Of a stretch of DNA of 64,000 nt, positions 30,633 to 40,005 are shown piece after piece. The notes under the pieces are model-generated. The model ran no database searches and had not been told where the DNA came from. It saw only the letters and a list, made by a program, of their open reading frames with translations. Numbering within the stretch: the stretch's first letter is position 1; the number at the start of each line of letters is the position of its first letter. Source of the stretch: an uncultured Kangiella sp. (GTDB lineage Bacteria > Pseudomonadota > Gammaproteobacteria > Enterobacterales > Kangiellaceae); the NCBI GenBank assembly GCA_947503345.1, contig CANNCW010000001.1, positions 558,001-622,000 of the forward strand. The letters are read 5' to 3'. Position numbers and translations under genes: made by a program.

Positions 30633-31017
30633 ATCCAAAACTCTTTTTAAATCTGATAGATACCGCTGTTTTACTACTGCTTTTATAACAACAGGATTTT
30701 TAGCGATATTTTGCCTTTTTACAAAAGGGCGCAAATAGTAACCGAGCACAAGCCTGAAAACAAGCATTGATCCCGAAAGTTCACCATTTTAGCGCCTTTT
30801 CCCCATAAAAAGCATGGATTTTACACCTTTGATCCAAGTATAATACGCGCCGTTTAGGGTTTCGGTTTAATTGTTAGATTTTTTACCGAAAATCTCTATT
30901 TTGGGTACATCGATAATATTAATGTTTCAAGCTGGTTGCGGAGCTCGCAAGCCGGCATTTCGTCGTGATTACCCTAGTTTTTAGTTTTAACACATTAACC
31001 AACAAAAGTAGCAACCT
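30633..31017. promoter_or_regulatory. tpiA/nqrA divergent intergenic region with leader hairpin
   Basis: The 385-base spacer carries a plus-strand TATAAT at 30839-30844 without a good -35, a possible start for nqr. Downstream, GCTGG-TTGCG (30931-30940) pairs with CGCAA-(G)-CCGGC (30946-30956), a strong hairpin with one bulged G in what would be the nqr 5' leader, 62 bases before the nqrA ATG. No T-run follows it, so it is not a terminator. The remaining sequence shows nothing I can name. Confidence 0.4.
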
Positions 31018-32364
31018 ATGATTAAGATTAAAAAAGGCTTAGATTTACCGCTCCAAGGTAAGCCTGAGCAAGCGATCTCAAGCGGTGCTACGGTCAAAAC
31101 CGTCGCGATTCTCGGCGAAGATTATGTTGGCATGAAACCGACCATGCACGTGAAAGCGGGCGACTCGGTTAAAAAAGGCCAATTAATTTTCGAAGATAAG
31201 AAAACGCCAGGAGTAAAATATACTGCTCCAGCGGGTGGAACCGTAACCGCCATTAACCGTGGTGCTAAGCGTAAGCTGTTGTCAGTAGTTGTAGAAATTG
31301 CTGAACAAGAAGAAGCGGTTAGCTTTACTCAATATTCTGCCGAGCAACTGGCTGGCATCGAGCGCCAAGCTATTGTTGAGCAAATGGTAGAGTCTGGTTT
31401 TTGGACAGCCTTGCGTACACGTCCATTCTCGAAAGTTCCAGCTATCGACAGCGAAACTAAAGCCATCTTCGTTTCGGCTATGGATACCAATCCATTAGCA
31501 GCCGACCCAGAAGTGGTTATCGCAGAAGAAGCAGAAACCTTCAATCAAGGCTTGAGTTTATTAACCACCTTATCGTCGGGCAAAGTTTTTGTTGGCACTA
31601 AAGATGGCTCTAGCTTAAATAAGCTTGAACATCCAAAAGTTCAGTACGAATCTTTCAAAGGACCTCATCCTGCGGGTAACGTTGGTACTCATATCCACTT
31701 CTTATACCCTGCTGCTGCGGATAACACCGTTTGGCACATTGGCTATCAAGACGTGATTGCATTGGCTAAGTTATTTACTTCAGGTGAGCTTTCTATGGAT
31801 CGCGTGGTTGCCATTGGTGGCACCATGATCAAAAAGCCTCATCTCGTAAAAACTCGTGTTGGCGCCAACATTGATGAATTATTAGTGGGCGAAGAGACTG
31901 ATGCGGATAACCGTCATTTGTCAGGTTCTGTGTTTAATGGTTTCCACGCCATTGATTCACGTGCTTTCTTAGGTCGTTATCACAACCAAGTTACCGTTAT
32001 TCGCGAAGGCCGTGATAAAGAATTTTTTGGTTGGGCATTGCCAGGTAGCGACAAGTTCTCGATGACTCGTGCCTTTATTTCGGCTTTCTTCCCAAAGAAG
32101 AGCTACGCCATGACAACCACTACCGGCGGTTCTGAAAGAGCCATTATGCCAATCGGTTTGTTTGAGCGCGTCATGCCATTAGATATATTACCAACGCAAT
32201 TGCTAAGAGCTTTGGTTACTGGCGATACAGACACAGCTCAACAATTAGGCGCGCTAGAGTTAGATGAAGAAGATTTAGCGTTGTGTACTTATGTTTGCGC
32301 AGGCAAATACGAGTATGGCCCGATTCTTCGTGAAAACCTGACTAAAATTGAGAAGGAAGGTTAA
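31018..32364 (+). CDS. nqrA: Na+-translocating NADH:quinone reductase subunit A
   Basis: NqrA is the peripheral, quinone-associated subunit of Na+-NQR, the pump that couples NADH oxidation to sodium export. The 448-residue protein starts [18 protein letters not shown], and contains [18 protein letters not shown] and [12 protein letters not shown], all family signatures. It has no membrane helix. It is the first gene of a compact six-gene operon and is three bases from nqrB. Confidence 0.97.
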   Translation: MIKIKKGLDLPLQGKPEQAISSGATVKTVAILGEDYVGMKPTMHVKAGDSVKKGQLIFEDKKTPGVKYTAPAGGTVTAINRGAKRKLLSVVVEIAEQEEAVSFTQYSAEQLAGIERQAIVEQMVESGFWTALRTRPFSKVPAIDSETKAIFVSAMDTNPLAADPEVVIAEEAETFNQGLSLLTTLSSGKVFVGTKDGSSLNKLEHPKVQYESFKGPHPAGNVGTHIHFLYPAAADNTVWHIGYQDVIALAKLFTSGELSMDRVVAIGGTMIKKPHLVKTRVGANIDELLVGEETDADNRHLSGSVFNGFHAIDSRAFLGRYHNQVTVIREGRDKEFFGWALPGSDKFSMTRAFISAFFPKKSYAMTTTTGGSERAIMPIGLFERVMPLDILPTQLLRALVTGDTDTAQQLGALELDEEDLALCTYVCAGKYEYGPILRENLTKIEKEG

Positions 32365-32366
32365 GC

Positions 32367-33572
32367 ATGGGTTTAAAGAATTTTATTGAAAAGATCGAGC
32401 CGCATTTTGAAAAAGGCGGCAAGTGGGAAAAGTGGTATGCCTTGTATGAAGCAGCGGCGACCATTTTCTACACTCCAGGTCACGTTACCACTAACAACTC
32501 TCATGTGCGTGATAACATCGATTTGAAACGTATTATGATCATGGTTTGGTTCGCTACTTTCCCTGCTATGTTCTTTGGTATGTGGAATATCGGTTACCAA
32601 GCACAATTAGGTTTAGCAGGTGGTTTATCCTTACCAGACGTTTGGCAAGTTGGCTTTTTTGAGTTCTTCGGCGGTGTGTTAAACGCTGAAACGGGCGCAC
32701 TTGGCCTAATGTTCTATGGTTCTTGTTTCTTCCTACCAATCTACGCTACGACATTTATCGTTGGTGGTTTCTGGGAAGTTCTATTCGCAAGTATCCGTAA
32801 ACACGAAATTAACGAAGGTTTCTTCGTAACCTCAATCTTATTCGCGTTAATCGTGCCACCAGAAATTCCATTATGGCAAGTTGCCTTAGGTATTACTTTC
32901 GGTGTGGTAGTTGCTAAAGAAATCTTCGGTGGCACTGGTAAGAACTTCATGAACCCAGCGTTAGCAGGTCGTGCTTTCTTATTCTTCGCTTATCCAACGG
33001 ATATTTCAGGTACTGAAGTTTGGGCTGCAGTTGACGGCTTTACCAGCGCTACACCATTAGCGGCAGCAGCAGCTGGTTCGATTACTGATTACACAGTAAA
33101 CCAAAGCTGGTGGGATGCGTTCTATGGCTTCATTCCTGGTTCAATTGGCGAAACATCTACTTTAGCCATTATGATTGGTGGTCTATTTATCATAGCCGCG
33201 CGTATTGCTTCTTGGAGAATCGTGCTGGGTGTGATGATCGGTATGGTAGCTTCATCTTACTTGTTGAACTTCATTGGTAGTGACACAAACCCTATGTTCG
33301 CCATGCCTTGGTATTGGCATTTAGTAACTGGTGGTTTTGCGTTCGGTATGTTCTTTATGGCAACCGACCCTGTATCAGCGTCATTGACCAATAAAGGTAA
33401 ATGGTATTTCGGTGCGCTCATCGGTGTGATGGTTATTTTAATCCGTGTGGTTAATCCTGCGTTCCCAGAAGGCATGATGCTTGCGATCTTATTCGCTAAC
33501 GTCTTTGCACCATTAATTGACCATTTCGTGGTTCAAGCAAACATTAAAAGGAGGGCTCGTCGTCATGTCTAG
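32367..33572 (+). CDS. nqrB: Na+-NQR subunit B (covalent FMN)
   Basis: NqrB is a polytopic membrane subunit that binds FMN covalently on a threonine, plus riboflavin, and forms part of the Na+ path. The 401-residue protein has about ten transmembrane helices. The flavinylation motif S-A-T lies at S227-T229 in [10 protein letters not shown], near T236 of the Vibrio cholerae protein. [19 protein letters not shown] is another conserved stretch. It overlaps nqrC by eight bases. Confidence 0.97.
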   Translation: MGLKNFIEKIEPHFEKGGKWEKWYALYEAAATIFYTPGHVTTNNSHVRDNIDLKRIMIMVWFATFPAMFFGMWNIGYQAQLGLAGGLSLPDVWQVGFFEFFGGVLNAETGALGLMFYGSCFFLPIYATTFIVGGFWEVLFASIRKHEINEGFFVTSILFALIVPPEIPLWQVALGITFGVVVAKEIFGGTGKNFMNPALAGRAFLFFAYPTDISGTEVWAAVDGFTSATPLAAAAAGSITDYTVNQSWWDAFYGFIPGSIGETSTLAIMIGGLFIIAARIASWRIVLGVMIGMVASSYLLNFIGSDTNPMFAMPWYWHLVTGGFAFGMFFMATDPVSASLTNKGKWYFGALIGVMVILIRVVNPAFPEGMMLAILFANVFAPLIDHFVVQANIKRRARRHV

Positions 33573-34323
33573 TAAAGAAAGTCCTACTAAAACGATTGTT
33601 GTTGCATTGTTATTAAGTTTGGTTTGCTCGGTTGTGGTTTCAACTGCGGCAATCAAACTAAAGCCAATCCAGCAAAAAAATAAAGAGCTCGACAAGAAAC
33701 GTAACATCTTAGTTTCAGCCGGCATGATGGATGAAAAATCTTCTGATAGCGTTGAAGATTTATTCAGCCAAGTTGAATCTAAGTTTGTTGATTTAGCGAC
33801 TGGTGAATTTGTTGCTGAGCCTGCTGGTTTTGATCAGCGCGCTTTTGCGAAAGATTCCGCCACTAACTTAAGCCTAACTGCCGAGCAAGATTTAGGCGGC
33901 ATCGGTACTCGCTCACAAATCGCTAACGTTTACATCGTAAAAAAAGACGGCCAGTTAGATAGCTTGATTTTACCAATTCACGGAAAAGGCTTGTTCTCAA
34001 CTTTATACGGCTTCATTGCTTTAGATAAAGATTTAAAGACAGTAAAAGGTCTTAAATATTATGAGCATGGCGAAACCCCAGGTTTGGGTGGTGAAGTTGA
34101 AAATCAAAACTGGTTAGCCAAATGGCCTGGTAAGCAAGTGTTAGATGCTAGTGGCAAACCAATTTTGGCTTTAACCAAAACACCTGCTGATGACGCTAAT
34201 GAAGTGGATGCCCTTTCAGGCGCAACCTGGACGACTAATGGCGTTGAGGGCATGGTTCATTTCTGGCTTGGCGAGAATGGCTTTGGTCCTTTCTTAGACA
34301 AAGTAAGAGCGGGGGAAATTTAA
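33565..34323 (+). CDS. nqrC: Na+-NQR subunit C (covalent FMN)
   Basis: NqrC carries a second covalent FMN on a periplasmic domain anchored by one N-terminal helix (about residues 10-30). I take the ATG at 33565 because AGGAGG lies 11 bases upstream. An earlier in-frame ATG would overlap nqrB by 56 bases. The protein then has 253 residues. The flavinylation motif SGATWT has its acceptor threonine at 221. [15 protein letters not shown] and [14 protein letters not shown] are conserved family sequence. ApbE encoded downstream is the enzyme that attaches this flavin. Confidence 0.96.
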   Translation: MSSKESPTKTIVVALLLSLVCSVVVSTAAIKLKPIQQKNKELDKKRNILVSAGMMDEKSSDSVEDLFSQVESKFVDLATGEFVAEPAGFDQRAFAKDSATNLSLTAEQDLGGIGTRSQIANVYIVKKDGQLDSLILPIHGKGLFSTLYGFIALDKDLKTVKGLKYYEHGETPGLGGEVENQNWLAKWPGKQVLDASGKPILALTKTPADDANEVDALSGATWTTNGVEGMVHFWLGENGFGPFLDKVRAGEI

Positions 34324-34324
34324 G

Positions 34325-34960
34325 ATGGCTTTTGATAGACAAGAAGCTAAAGCGGTATTGCTAGGACCGCTTTTTAATAACAACCCCATCGCCTTACAGG
34401 TTCTGGGGATCTGTTCTGCCTTAGCGGTTACCGTTAAGTTAGAAACAGCTTTCGTAATGAGTTTAGCTTTAACTGCGGTTGTTGCTTTCTCAAATTTATT
34501 GATCAGTTTGATCCGTAACCATATTCCATCAAGCATTCGAATTATCGTGCAGATGACGATCATCGCTTCTTTGGTAATTCTAGTTGATCAAGTCTTGAAA
34601 GCTTACGCTTATGAGATTTCGAAACAGCTTGCAGTATTCGTTGGATTGATTATTACCAACTGTATCGTAATGGGCCGTGCCGAAGCTTATGCCATGAAAA
34701 ACGGTCCTGTGATGAGTTTCTTAGACGGTATTGGTAATGGTTTAGGCTATTCGATTTTATTAATTGTAGTAGCTTTCTTCCGTGAATTGTTTGGTTCGGG
34801 CAAACTATGGGGACAAACTATTTTCCAAACCGTTTCTGATGGTGGCTGGTATCAAACTAATGGCTTGTTGTTATTACCGGCAAGTTCATTCTTCATTATC
34901 GGTTTATTAATTTGGGCCCTTCGTACTTGGAAAACTGATCAAGTAGAGGAGAAAGACTAA
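34325..34960 (+). CDS. nqrD: Na+-NQR subunit D
   Basis: NqrD is a six-helix membrane subunit homologous to RnfE. With NqrE it coordinates an intramembrane iron centre. The 211-residue protein contains [19 protein letters not shown], the conserved half-helix with the cysteine ligand, and [26 protein letters not shown]. It starts one base after the nqrC stop and overlaps nqrE by one base. Confidence 0.96.
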   Translation: MAFDRQEAKAVLLGPLFNNNPIALQVLGICSALAVTVKLETAFVMSLALTAVVAFSNLLISLIRNHIPSSIRIIVQMTIIASLVILVDQVLKAYAYEISKQLAVFVGLIITNCIVMGRAEAYAMKNGPVMSFLDGIGNGLGYSILLIVVAFFRELFGSGKLWGQTIFQTVSDGGWYQTNGLLLLPASSFFIIGLLIWALRTWKTDQVEEKD

Positions 34961-35568
34961 TGGAACATTATATTTCTTTATTTGTTCGCGCGGTTTTCGT
35001 TGAGAACTTAGCCTTATCTTTCCTGCTTGGGATGTGTACTTTCTTAGCAGTATCTAAGAAAGTTCAAACAGCTATCGGTCTTGGTATCGCAGTAGTTGTG
35101 GTTCAAACCATTACCGTTCCCGTAAACAATTTATTACTAAATAACTTGTTAGCAGAAGGCGCACTGGCTTGGGCTGGCTTTCCTGAGGCTGATTTAAGCT
35201 TCTTAGGTTTGATCGTTTACATCGGCGTTATCGCGGCGGTGGTTCAAATCTTGGAAATGACTCTAGATAAGTTCTTCCCTGCACTTTACCAATCGTTGGG
35301 TATCTTCTTACCATTGATCACGGTGAACTGTGCCATTATGGGTGGCTCGTTATTTATGGTTGAGCGTGATTACAACCTTTCTGAATCTGTAGTATTTGGC
35401 TTAGGCTCAGGTTTCGGTTGGGCGCTTGCGATTGCTGCTTTGGCAGGTATTCGTGAAAAAATGAAATACTCAGACGTTCCAGATGGTCTGCGCGGTTTAG
35501 GGATTACCTTTATCGTCGTAGGTTTAATGGCGTTAGGTTTCATGTCATTCACTGGCATTAAGCTGTAA
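34960..35568 (+). CDS. nqrE: Na+-NQR subunit E
   Basis: NqrE is a six-helix membrane subunit homologous to RnfA and inverted relative to NqrD. The 202-residue sequence has [22 protein letters not shown] and [16 protein letters not shown], which carry the two cysteines that ligate the intramembrane iron site with NqrD. It begins inside the nqrD stop codon and is followed after 11 bases by nqrF. Confidence 0.96.
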   Translation: MEHYISLFVRAVFVENLALSFLLGMCTFLAVSKKVQTAIGLGIAVVVVQTITVPVNNLLLNNLLAEGALAWAGFPEADLSFLGLIVYIGVIAAVVQILEMTLDKFFPALYQSLGIFLPLITVNCAIMGGSLFMVERDYNLSESVVFGLGSGFGWALAIAALAGIREKMKYSDVPDGLRGLGITFIVVGLMALGFMSFTGIKL

Positions 35569-35579
35569 GGGGAACACTA

Positions 35580-36806
35580 ATGAATGAAATTATTTTAGGC
35601 GTTGCATTATTTACAGCAGTAATTTTAGCGCTAGTGCTAGTTATCCTGGTTGCCCGCAAGCAATTAGTAAGTTCTGGCGATGTGGTTATCGACATCAATG
35701 GCGATGCTGATAAAGCTATTAAGGTTCAAGCAGGTGGTAAACTTCTTGGGGCTTTAGCGGATTCTGGGATCTTCGTATCTTCTGCTTGTGGTGGCGGTGG
35801 TACTTGCGGCCAGTGCGTTTGTAAAGTTACTGAAGGTGGTGGTTCTATCCTTCCAACCGAAGAAAGCCATATCAACAAGCGCGAAGCTGCTGAAGGTTAT
35901 CGTTTATCTTGTCAAGTTGCTGTTAAGCAAGACATGAAAATTGAAGTTCCAGAAGAAGTATTTGGTACTAAGAAATGGGAATGTGAAGTTATTTCTAATG
36001 AAAACAAAGCAACCTTCATTAAAGAACTTAAGCTTAAAATTCCTAACGGTGAAAGCGTACCATTCCGCGCTGGTGGTTATATCCAAATCGAAGCGCCCGC
36101 GTACAAATTAAAGTACTCAGAATTCGATGTTGAAGAAGAGTATCACGAAGATTGGAATCGCTTTAAACTTTTCGATATTGAATCTGAAGTTAAAGAAGAA
36201 ACGATTCGTGCTTATTCAATGGCAAACTACCCATTGGAAGAAGGTATCATCATGTTAAACGTGCGTATCGCTACACCACCGCCACGTGATATGTCTTTGC
36301 CTGCCGGTAAAATGTCATCTTATATTTTCAACTTGAAACCTGGTGATAAGGTCACAATTTCTGGTCCTTATGGTGAGTTCTTCGCTAAAGAGACGAAAGC
36401 CGAAATGGTATTCGTTGGTGGTGGTGCTGGTATGGCGCCAATGCGTTCGCATATTTTCGACCAACTCCGTCGACTTAAATCAGACCGTAAAATTAGCTTC
36501 TGGTATGGTGCTCGTTCGGTTCGCGAAATGTTCTATGTTGAAGATTTTGATATGCTTGCTCGTGAGAATGAAAACTTCGATTGGCACGTTGCATTATCCG
36601 ATCCACAACCAGAAGATAACTGGGAAGGTTATACTGGCTTTATTCACAACGTTCTTTTAGAAAATTACCTTAAAGATCACCCTGCTCCAGAAGATTGTGA
36701 GTTCTATATGTGTGGACCTCCAATGATGAACGCTGCTGTTATTCAGATGCTTGAAGATCTGGGCGTAGAGCGTGAAAACATCTTACTGGATGACTTTGGT
36801 GGTTAA
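35580..36806 (+). CDS. nqrF: Na+-NQR subunit F (NADH dehydrogenase, FAD, 2Fe-2S)
   Basis: NqrF is the entry point for electrons: it oxidises NADH with FAD and passes electrons to a 2Fe-2S cluster. The 408-residue protein has an N-terminal transmembrane anchor (about 3-25). A ferredoxin domain follows with [14 protein letters not shown] near 70-83 and a fourth cysteine in RLSCQV. Next is an FAD domain with RAYSMANYP, then an NADH domain with [14 protein letters not shown] and the C-terminal [11 protein letters not shown] terminator hairpin follows 31 bases after the stop. Confidence 0.97.
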   Translation: MNEIILGVALFTAVILALVLVILVARKQLVSSGDVVIDINGDADKAIKVQAGGKLLGALADSGIFVSSACGGGGTCGQCVCKVTEGGGSILPTEESHINKREAAEGYRLSCQVAVKQDMKIEVPEEVFGTKKWECEVISNENKATFIKELKLKIPNGESVPFRAGGYIQIEAPAYKLKYSEFDVEEEYHEDWNRFKLFDIESEVKEETIRAYSMANYPLEEGIIMLNVRIATPPPRDMSLPAGKMSSYIFNLKPGDKVTISGPYGEFFAKETKAEMVFVGGGAGMAPMRSHIFDQLRRLKSDRKISFWYGARSVREMFYVEDFDMLARENENFDWHVALSDPQPEDNWEGYTGFIHNVLLENYLKDHPAPEDCEFYMCGPPMMNAAVIQMLEDLGVERENILLDDFGG

Positions 36807-36836
36807 ACTTAACACTTAAGTAAATTTTCAGTTAAA

Positions 36837-36866
36837 ATAGGTGACAATATGTCGCCTATTTTTTTG
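36837..36866 (+). terminator. Rho-independent terminator after nqrF
   Basis: ATAGGTGACA (36837-36846) pairs with TGTCGCCTAT (36850-36859) with one T-G wobble and a three-base loop, followed by seven T residues. It should end the nqrA-F transcript. Because apbE follows directly on the same strand with no obvious promoter, some read-through is likely and the hairpin may set the ratio of pump to flavin transferase. Confidence 0.8.
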
Positions 36867-36875
36867 CCTGTACTT

Positions 36876-37883
36876 ATGAAAAAGTTTTTTTGCATTCTGC
36901 TAATAACAAGTTCCCTTTTAAGTTGTAACAAAGAATCTAACTTCAAAAAGATTATAGGTTCTACCATGGGTACTACTTACGGTGTCATTTTAGAGATAAA
37001 ACAACAAGATATAAATTTAATCCACCAAGCCATAGAAAGAGAGTTACTTGATATTAACCAGTTAATGTCTACTTATATTCCAAACTCAGAAATCAATCGC
37101 TTTAATAAATTAAACGATGACTCTTGTTTTAAATTTTCTGATAAGACTTGGCATGTTTTATTAGCCTCGAGAGAAATTTATGAGCAAACGAATGGTGCTT
37201 TTGACATAACTTTGGGTCCCCTTATTTCACGCTGGGGCTTCAATGTTGAAGAGTTTGTACAAAAAGTACCATCGCAAGCAGAAATTGATAAGTTACTCAC
37301 ACAAGTTGGAACCGACAAATTAATTTTTGATATAACTAATCAATGTATTTCCAAGGCAACGCCTGATTTAACTATCAATTTGTCTGCAATTGCAAAAGGA
37401 TATGCCGTTGATCAGTTGGCAATAATCTTGTCCAATTTCAATGTTAGCAATTTCCTAGTAGAGATAGGGGGCGAGGTCAAAGCTAGCGGTCTAAAGAGTT
37501 TTAATCAACATTGGACTACAGCAGTCGTCAATCCTTCAGGCGTTCTTGCTGGACAACAAGCTGTAGCTATCAACTTATTTAACTCCTCAATAGCGACTTC
37601 TGGTGACTATCTTAATTATTTTGAGCACGATGGCGAACGTTTCTCCCATACCATCAATCCTCTCAATGGTTATCCAATCAAGCATCAATTAACATCTATT
37701 TCTGTAATTCATTCAAGTAATATGTACGCTGACGCTTATGCAACAGCTCTTAACGTACTTGGCTCCGACGAAGCTTACTCCTTTGCTAATAAACACAAAC
37801 TCCCTATATATACTATTAGTAAAACAAAAAATGGATTTGAAAGCTCTTCTAATAAATCCTTTCAAGCTTATATTCGACGTTAA
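36876..37883 (+). CDS. apbE: FAD:protein FMN transferase ApbE (lipoprotein)
   Basis: ApbE transfers FMN from FAD to threonines in NqrB and NqrC, in the periplasm. I place the start at the ATG at 36876, giving a lipoprotein signal MKKFFCILLITSSLLSC with the lipid cysteine at 17. An ATG at 36849 in the same frame lies in the loop of the terminator hairpin. The mature part shows GSTMGTTYGVI, the flavin site LSAIAKGYAVDQLA, EIGGEVKASG, ATSGDYLNYF and SHTINPLNGYP, and DAYATALNVLG with metal ligands. The 335-residue length is normal. It is placed beside its substrates, between nqrF and nqrM. Confidence 0.94.
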   Translation: MKKFFCILLITSSLLSCNKESNFKKIIGSTMGTTYGVILEIKQQDINLIHQAIERELLDINQLMSTYIPNSEINRFNKLNDDSCFKFSDKTWHVLLASREIYEQTNGAFDITLGPLISRWGFNVEEFVQKVPSQAEIDKLLTQVGTDKLIFDITNQCISKATPDLTINLSAIAKGYAVDQLAIILSNFNVSNFLVEIGGEVKASGLKSFNQHWTTAVVNPSGVLAGQQAVAINLFNSSIATSGDYLNYFEHDGERFSHTINPLNGYPIKHQLTSISVIHSSNMYADAYATALNVLGSDEAYSFANKHKLPIYTISKTKNGFESSSNKSFQAYIRR

Positions 37884-37944
37884 ACCTTAATCGTGAATTA
37901 TTAATATGGTAAAATATACAAGTCGTACATAACCGGGCAGCCTC

Positions 37945-38160
37945 ATGGACACTTTCATTTTAGCTTTTTCACTTTTTGGTTTCGTGATTTTAATTATGGC
38001 CGTTGGTTATATTTTTCAGAAGAAAAGAATTAGTGGCAGTTGCGGTGGCCTAGATGCTCTTGGTATCGAAAAAGCTTGTGACTGTGAAAAACCTTGCGCC
38101 AAAAAGCGCGCTCGACTTAGAAACGAGCGCCGTTTAAATATACAAGTAATTGAAGATTAG
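37945..38160 (+). CDS. nqrM: Na+-NQR maturation factor NqrM
   Basis: NqrM is needed for assembly of the iron centre between NqrD and NqrE. The 71-residue protein has one N-terminal transmembrane helix (about 3-25). A short cysteine-rich tail follows with SCGGLDALGIEKACDCEKPC, which matches the four-cysteine arrangement of the family. It closes the nqr-apbE-nqrM block, 61 bases after apbE. Confidence 0.93.
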   Translation: MDTFILAFSLFGFVILIMAVGYIFQKKRISGSCGGLDALGIEKACDCEKPCAKKRARLRNERRLNIQVIED

Positions 38161-38174
38161 CTTCTAACTAACTT

Positions 38175-38582
38175 TTACTCCCAGTTTACTCCAATATACT
38201 GCAACGCTTTTAAAATAGATTGTCGAGAGATCATCCCAACCAACTGACTTTTTTCAATGACAGGATACATCCGACAGTTATCCTGTAGGAATTTTTCTGC
38301 AACGTCTGCAATACTATCATCTGGATGAACCGTTCTGACTTCTTTTGTCATCCTATCCATAACTCTATCACCCAAGTCACCGTGATAGATGGCACTTAGA
38401 ACCGTATGCAAACAATCTTTCTCTGATAGATACCCCACTAAACGGTTATGGTCGTCTAAAACAGGTGCGCCGGTTAATCGATATTCCAACATGGTTTGCG
38501 CAGCTTCAACTACATCGGTTTCTGGAGCCAGTGTAATCATGGCCGAGGTCATATAATCTCTTACCGCTACAGATTTAAGCAT
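38175..38582 (-). CDS. CBS-domain pair protein
   Basis: The 135 residues consist of two CBS domains in tandem. The first (about 7-60) has VRDYMTSAMITLAPETDVVEAA and GYLSEKDCL, and the second (about 72-130) has VHPDDSIADVAEKFL and LVGMISRQSIL. Such stand-alone pairs bind adenosine ligands and regulate partners; no partner domain is attached here and the target is unknown. It converges on nqrM with 14 bases between stops. It stands alone between nqrM and the OmpA gene. Confidence 0.85.
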   Translation of the reverse strand: MLKSVAVRDYMTSAMITLAPETDVVEAAQTMLEYRLTGAPVLDDHNRLVGYLSEKDCLHTVLSAIYHGDLGDRVMDRMTKEVRTVHPDDSIADVAEKFLQDNCRMYPVIEKSQLVGMISRQSILKALQYIGVNWE

Positions 38583-38685
38583 TCAAGACTCCTATTTGTG
38601 CAATACACTTATCTTAACTTATTGATTTAAAGAATATTATTCTTGTCTTTACTTGATAATAGCTCAAAATTTTCTTACAGGCAAA

Positions 38686-38714
38686 ATAAAACCCAGCCGA
38701 AGCTGGGTTTTATT
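38686..38714 (-). terminator. Rho-independent terminator after ompA-family gene
   Basis: AAAACCCAGC, a four-base loop (TTCG on the minus strand) and GCTGGGTTTTATTTT give a strong stem with a stable tetraloop and a T-rich tail. It lies 20 bases after the OmpA-family stop and works on the minus strand, possibly on both. Confidence 0.88.
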
Positions 38715-38734
38715 AAAGCTTTAAAAATCTAAAA

Positions 38735-39877
38735 TTATTTAGATTCTAAGTTCGCTTCTGCACGACGGTTAAGTGCACGACCTTCAGCTGTAGCATTGTC
38801 AGCGATTGGACGAGCTTCACCATAACCAACACCACTTAAGCGAGAAGCTTCAATACCGAAGTTAGCTACTAAGTAGTCAACAACAGATTTAGCACGACGC
38901 TCAGATAAGCCTTGGTTGTACTTAGCAGAACCAACGCTATCAGTGTGACCTTGGATTTCAGCATCAACATTAGAGAATTGACGTAAGAACTCAGCTACTT
39001 TTGCGATTTCAGAAACCATCTCAGGCTTAATAGCATACTTGTTAGTATCGAAGTTCAAACGCATATCGATAACAACTTTCTCTTGGATTTGACAGCCTTT
39101 CTCGTCAACTTTTGCGCCTGCTGGAGTATTTGGACAAGCATCTTGATTGTCTAATACACCGTCACCGTCTGAATCTAAAGCACAGCCATAAGCATCAACT
39201 TTAGTGCCCGCTGGAGTACCAGGACAACGATCGTTAGCATCGATTACGCCATCACCATCAGAATCTTTTGGAGCAACTTCTGGTTCTTTTACAACTGCTG
39301 TAGCATTATTTCTGTGTGTATTACCAAAGAAACCGCCCACTGTTACGTACCATTGACTATCATCTTCTTCTGCAAGAAATACATCATAACCAACACGACC
39401 AAAAAAGTTATCAGTAAAATAATGCTCTAAACCTAAGCCAGCTTTAATATAATCTTCATTTTCAAAGTCAATTAGTGCCGCACCAGTAGCCGCATCATAT
39501 GGAGCATCAAAATCTAGGTTATACTCACCATAACCAAGCTTAAGGAAAGGATGAGTGTTAACATTGCCAATAAAGTTAGTATCGTTGTAGATTAAATCTA
39601 AACCAACTGTATCTAATTCTGCTTGACTACCAAACAAACCAGGAACTGTATGAACATTCTCAGAATAATTTGCTTCCAAACCCCAATTTTTGTTAAATAA
39701 ATAACCAATTCCAGCTAACCAACCGTCTTCGTCTTTAACACCGCGGTCTGAATTAGGGTCAAAGTTATTAATACCCATGTGCACATAAAAGCCATCACGA
39801 TCTTTAACTTCACCTTCGCCAGCAAAACCAGCAACGCTTGCAGATAATAAGCAAGCTCCTAAAACTAACTTCTTCAT
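38735..39877 (-). CDS. OmpA-family outer membrane protein with TSP3 repeats
   Basis: This 380-residue protein has a signal peptide (cleavage after about residue 19, AGFAG). An eight-stranded OmpA-like beta barrel covers about 28-195. A linker with two thrombospondin type 3 calcium-binding repeats follows (DSDGDGVIDANDRCPGTP and DSDGDGVLDNQDACPNTP, each with a cysteine pair). The C-terminal OmpA peptidoglycan-binding domain covers about 255-375, with HTDSVGSAKYNQGLSERRAKSV. It should tie the outer membrane to the cell wall and is probably abundant. It is monocistronic, with its own promoter and terminator. OprF- and OmpA-like proteins share this layout. Confidence 0.92.
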   Translation of the reverse strand: MKKLVLGACLLSASVAGFAGEGEVKDRDGFYVHMGINNFDPNSDRGVKDEDGWLAGIGYLFNKNWGLEANYSENVHTVPGLFGSQAELDTVGLDLIYNDTNFIGNVNTHPFLKLGYGEYNLDFDAPYDAATGAALIDFENEDYIKAGLGLEHYFTDNFFGRVGYDVFLAEEDDSQWYVTVGGFFGNTHRNNATAVVKEPEVAPKDSDGDGVIDANDRCPGTPAGTKVDAYGCALDSDGDGVLDNQDACPNTPAGAKVDEKGCQIQEKVVIDMRLNFDTNKYAIKPEMVSEIAKVAEFLRQFSNVDAEIQGHTDSVGSAKYNQGLSERRAKSVVDYLVANFGIEASRLSGVGYGEARPIADNATAEGRALNRRAEANLESK

Positions 39878-39928
39878 ATGATTTGCCCTCTCTTAATTTA
39901 GAAGTATTCCTATAAACAATAAGCTTCA

Positions 39929-39957
39929 ATTATACATACAAACAACGGCTTATCACA
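39929..39957 (-). promoter_or_regulatory. Probable promoter of the OmpA-family gene
   Basis: On the minus strand a perfect -10 TATAAT (39934-39929) lies 52 bases upstream of the ATG. The -35 region at the right spacing (TGTGAT) is weak. A good ribosome site, GAGAGGG, precedes the ATG. Confidence 0.5.
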
Positions 39958-40005
39958 CATTATTTGCAGAATATTTGTACAAAGATTCACAAAACCTATG
40001 TCATT

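Noticed and set aside
30633-30767. 45-codon N-terminal extension of TpiA
   Set aside because: The residues do not resemble triosephosphate isomerase, and the ATG at 30632 gives the exact family length.
36849-36875. Upstream ATG for apbE at 36849
   Set aside because: It lies in the loop of the nqrF terminator; the ATG at 36876 starts a complete lipoprotein signal peptide.
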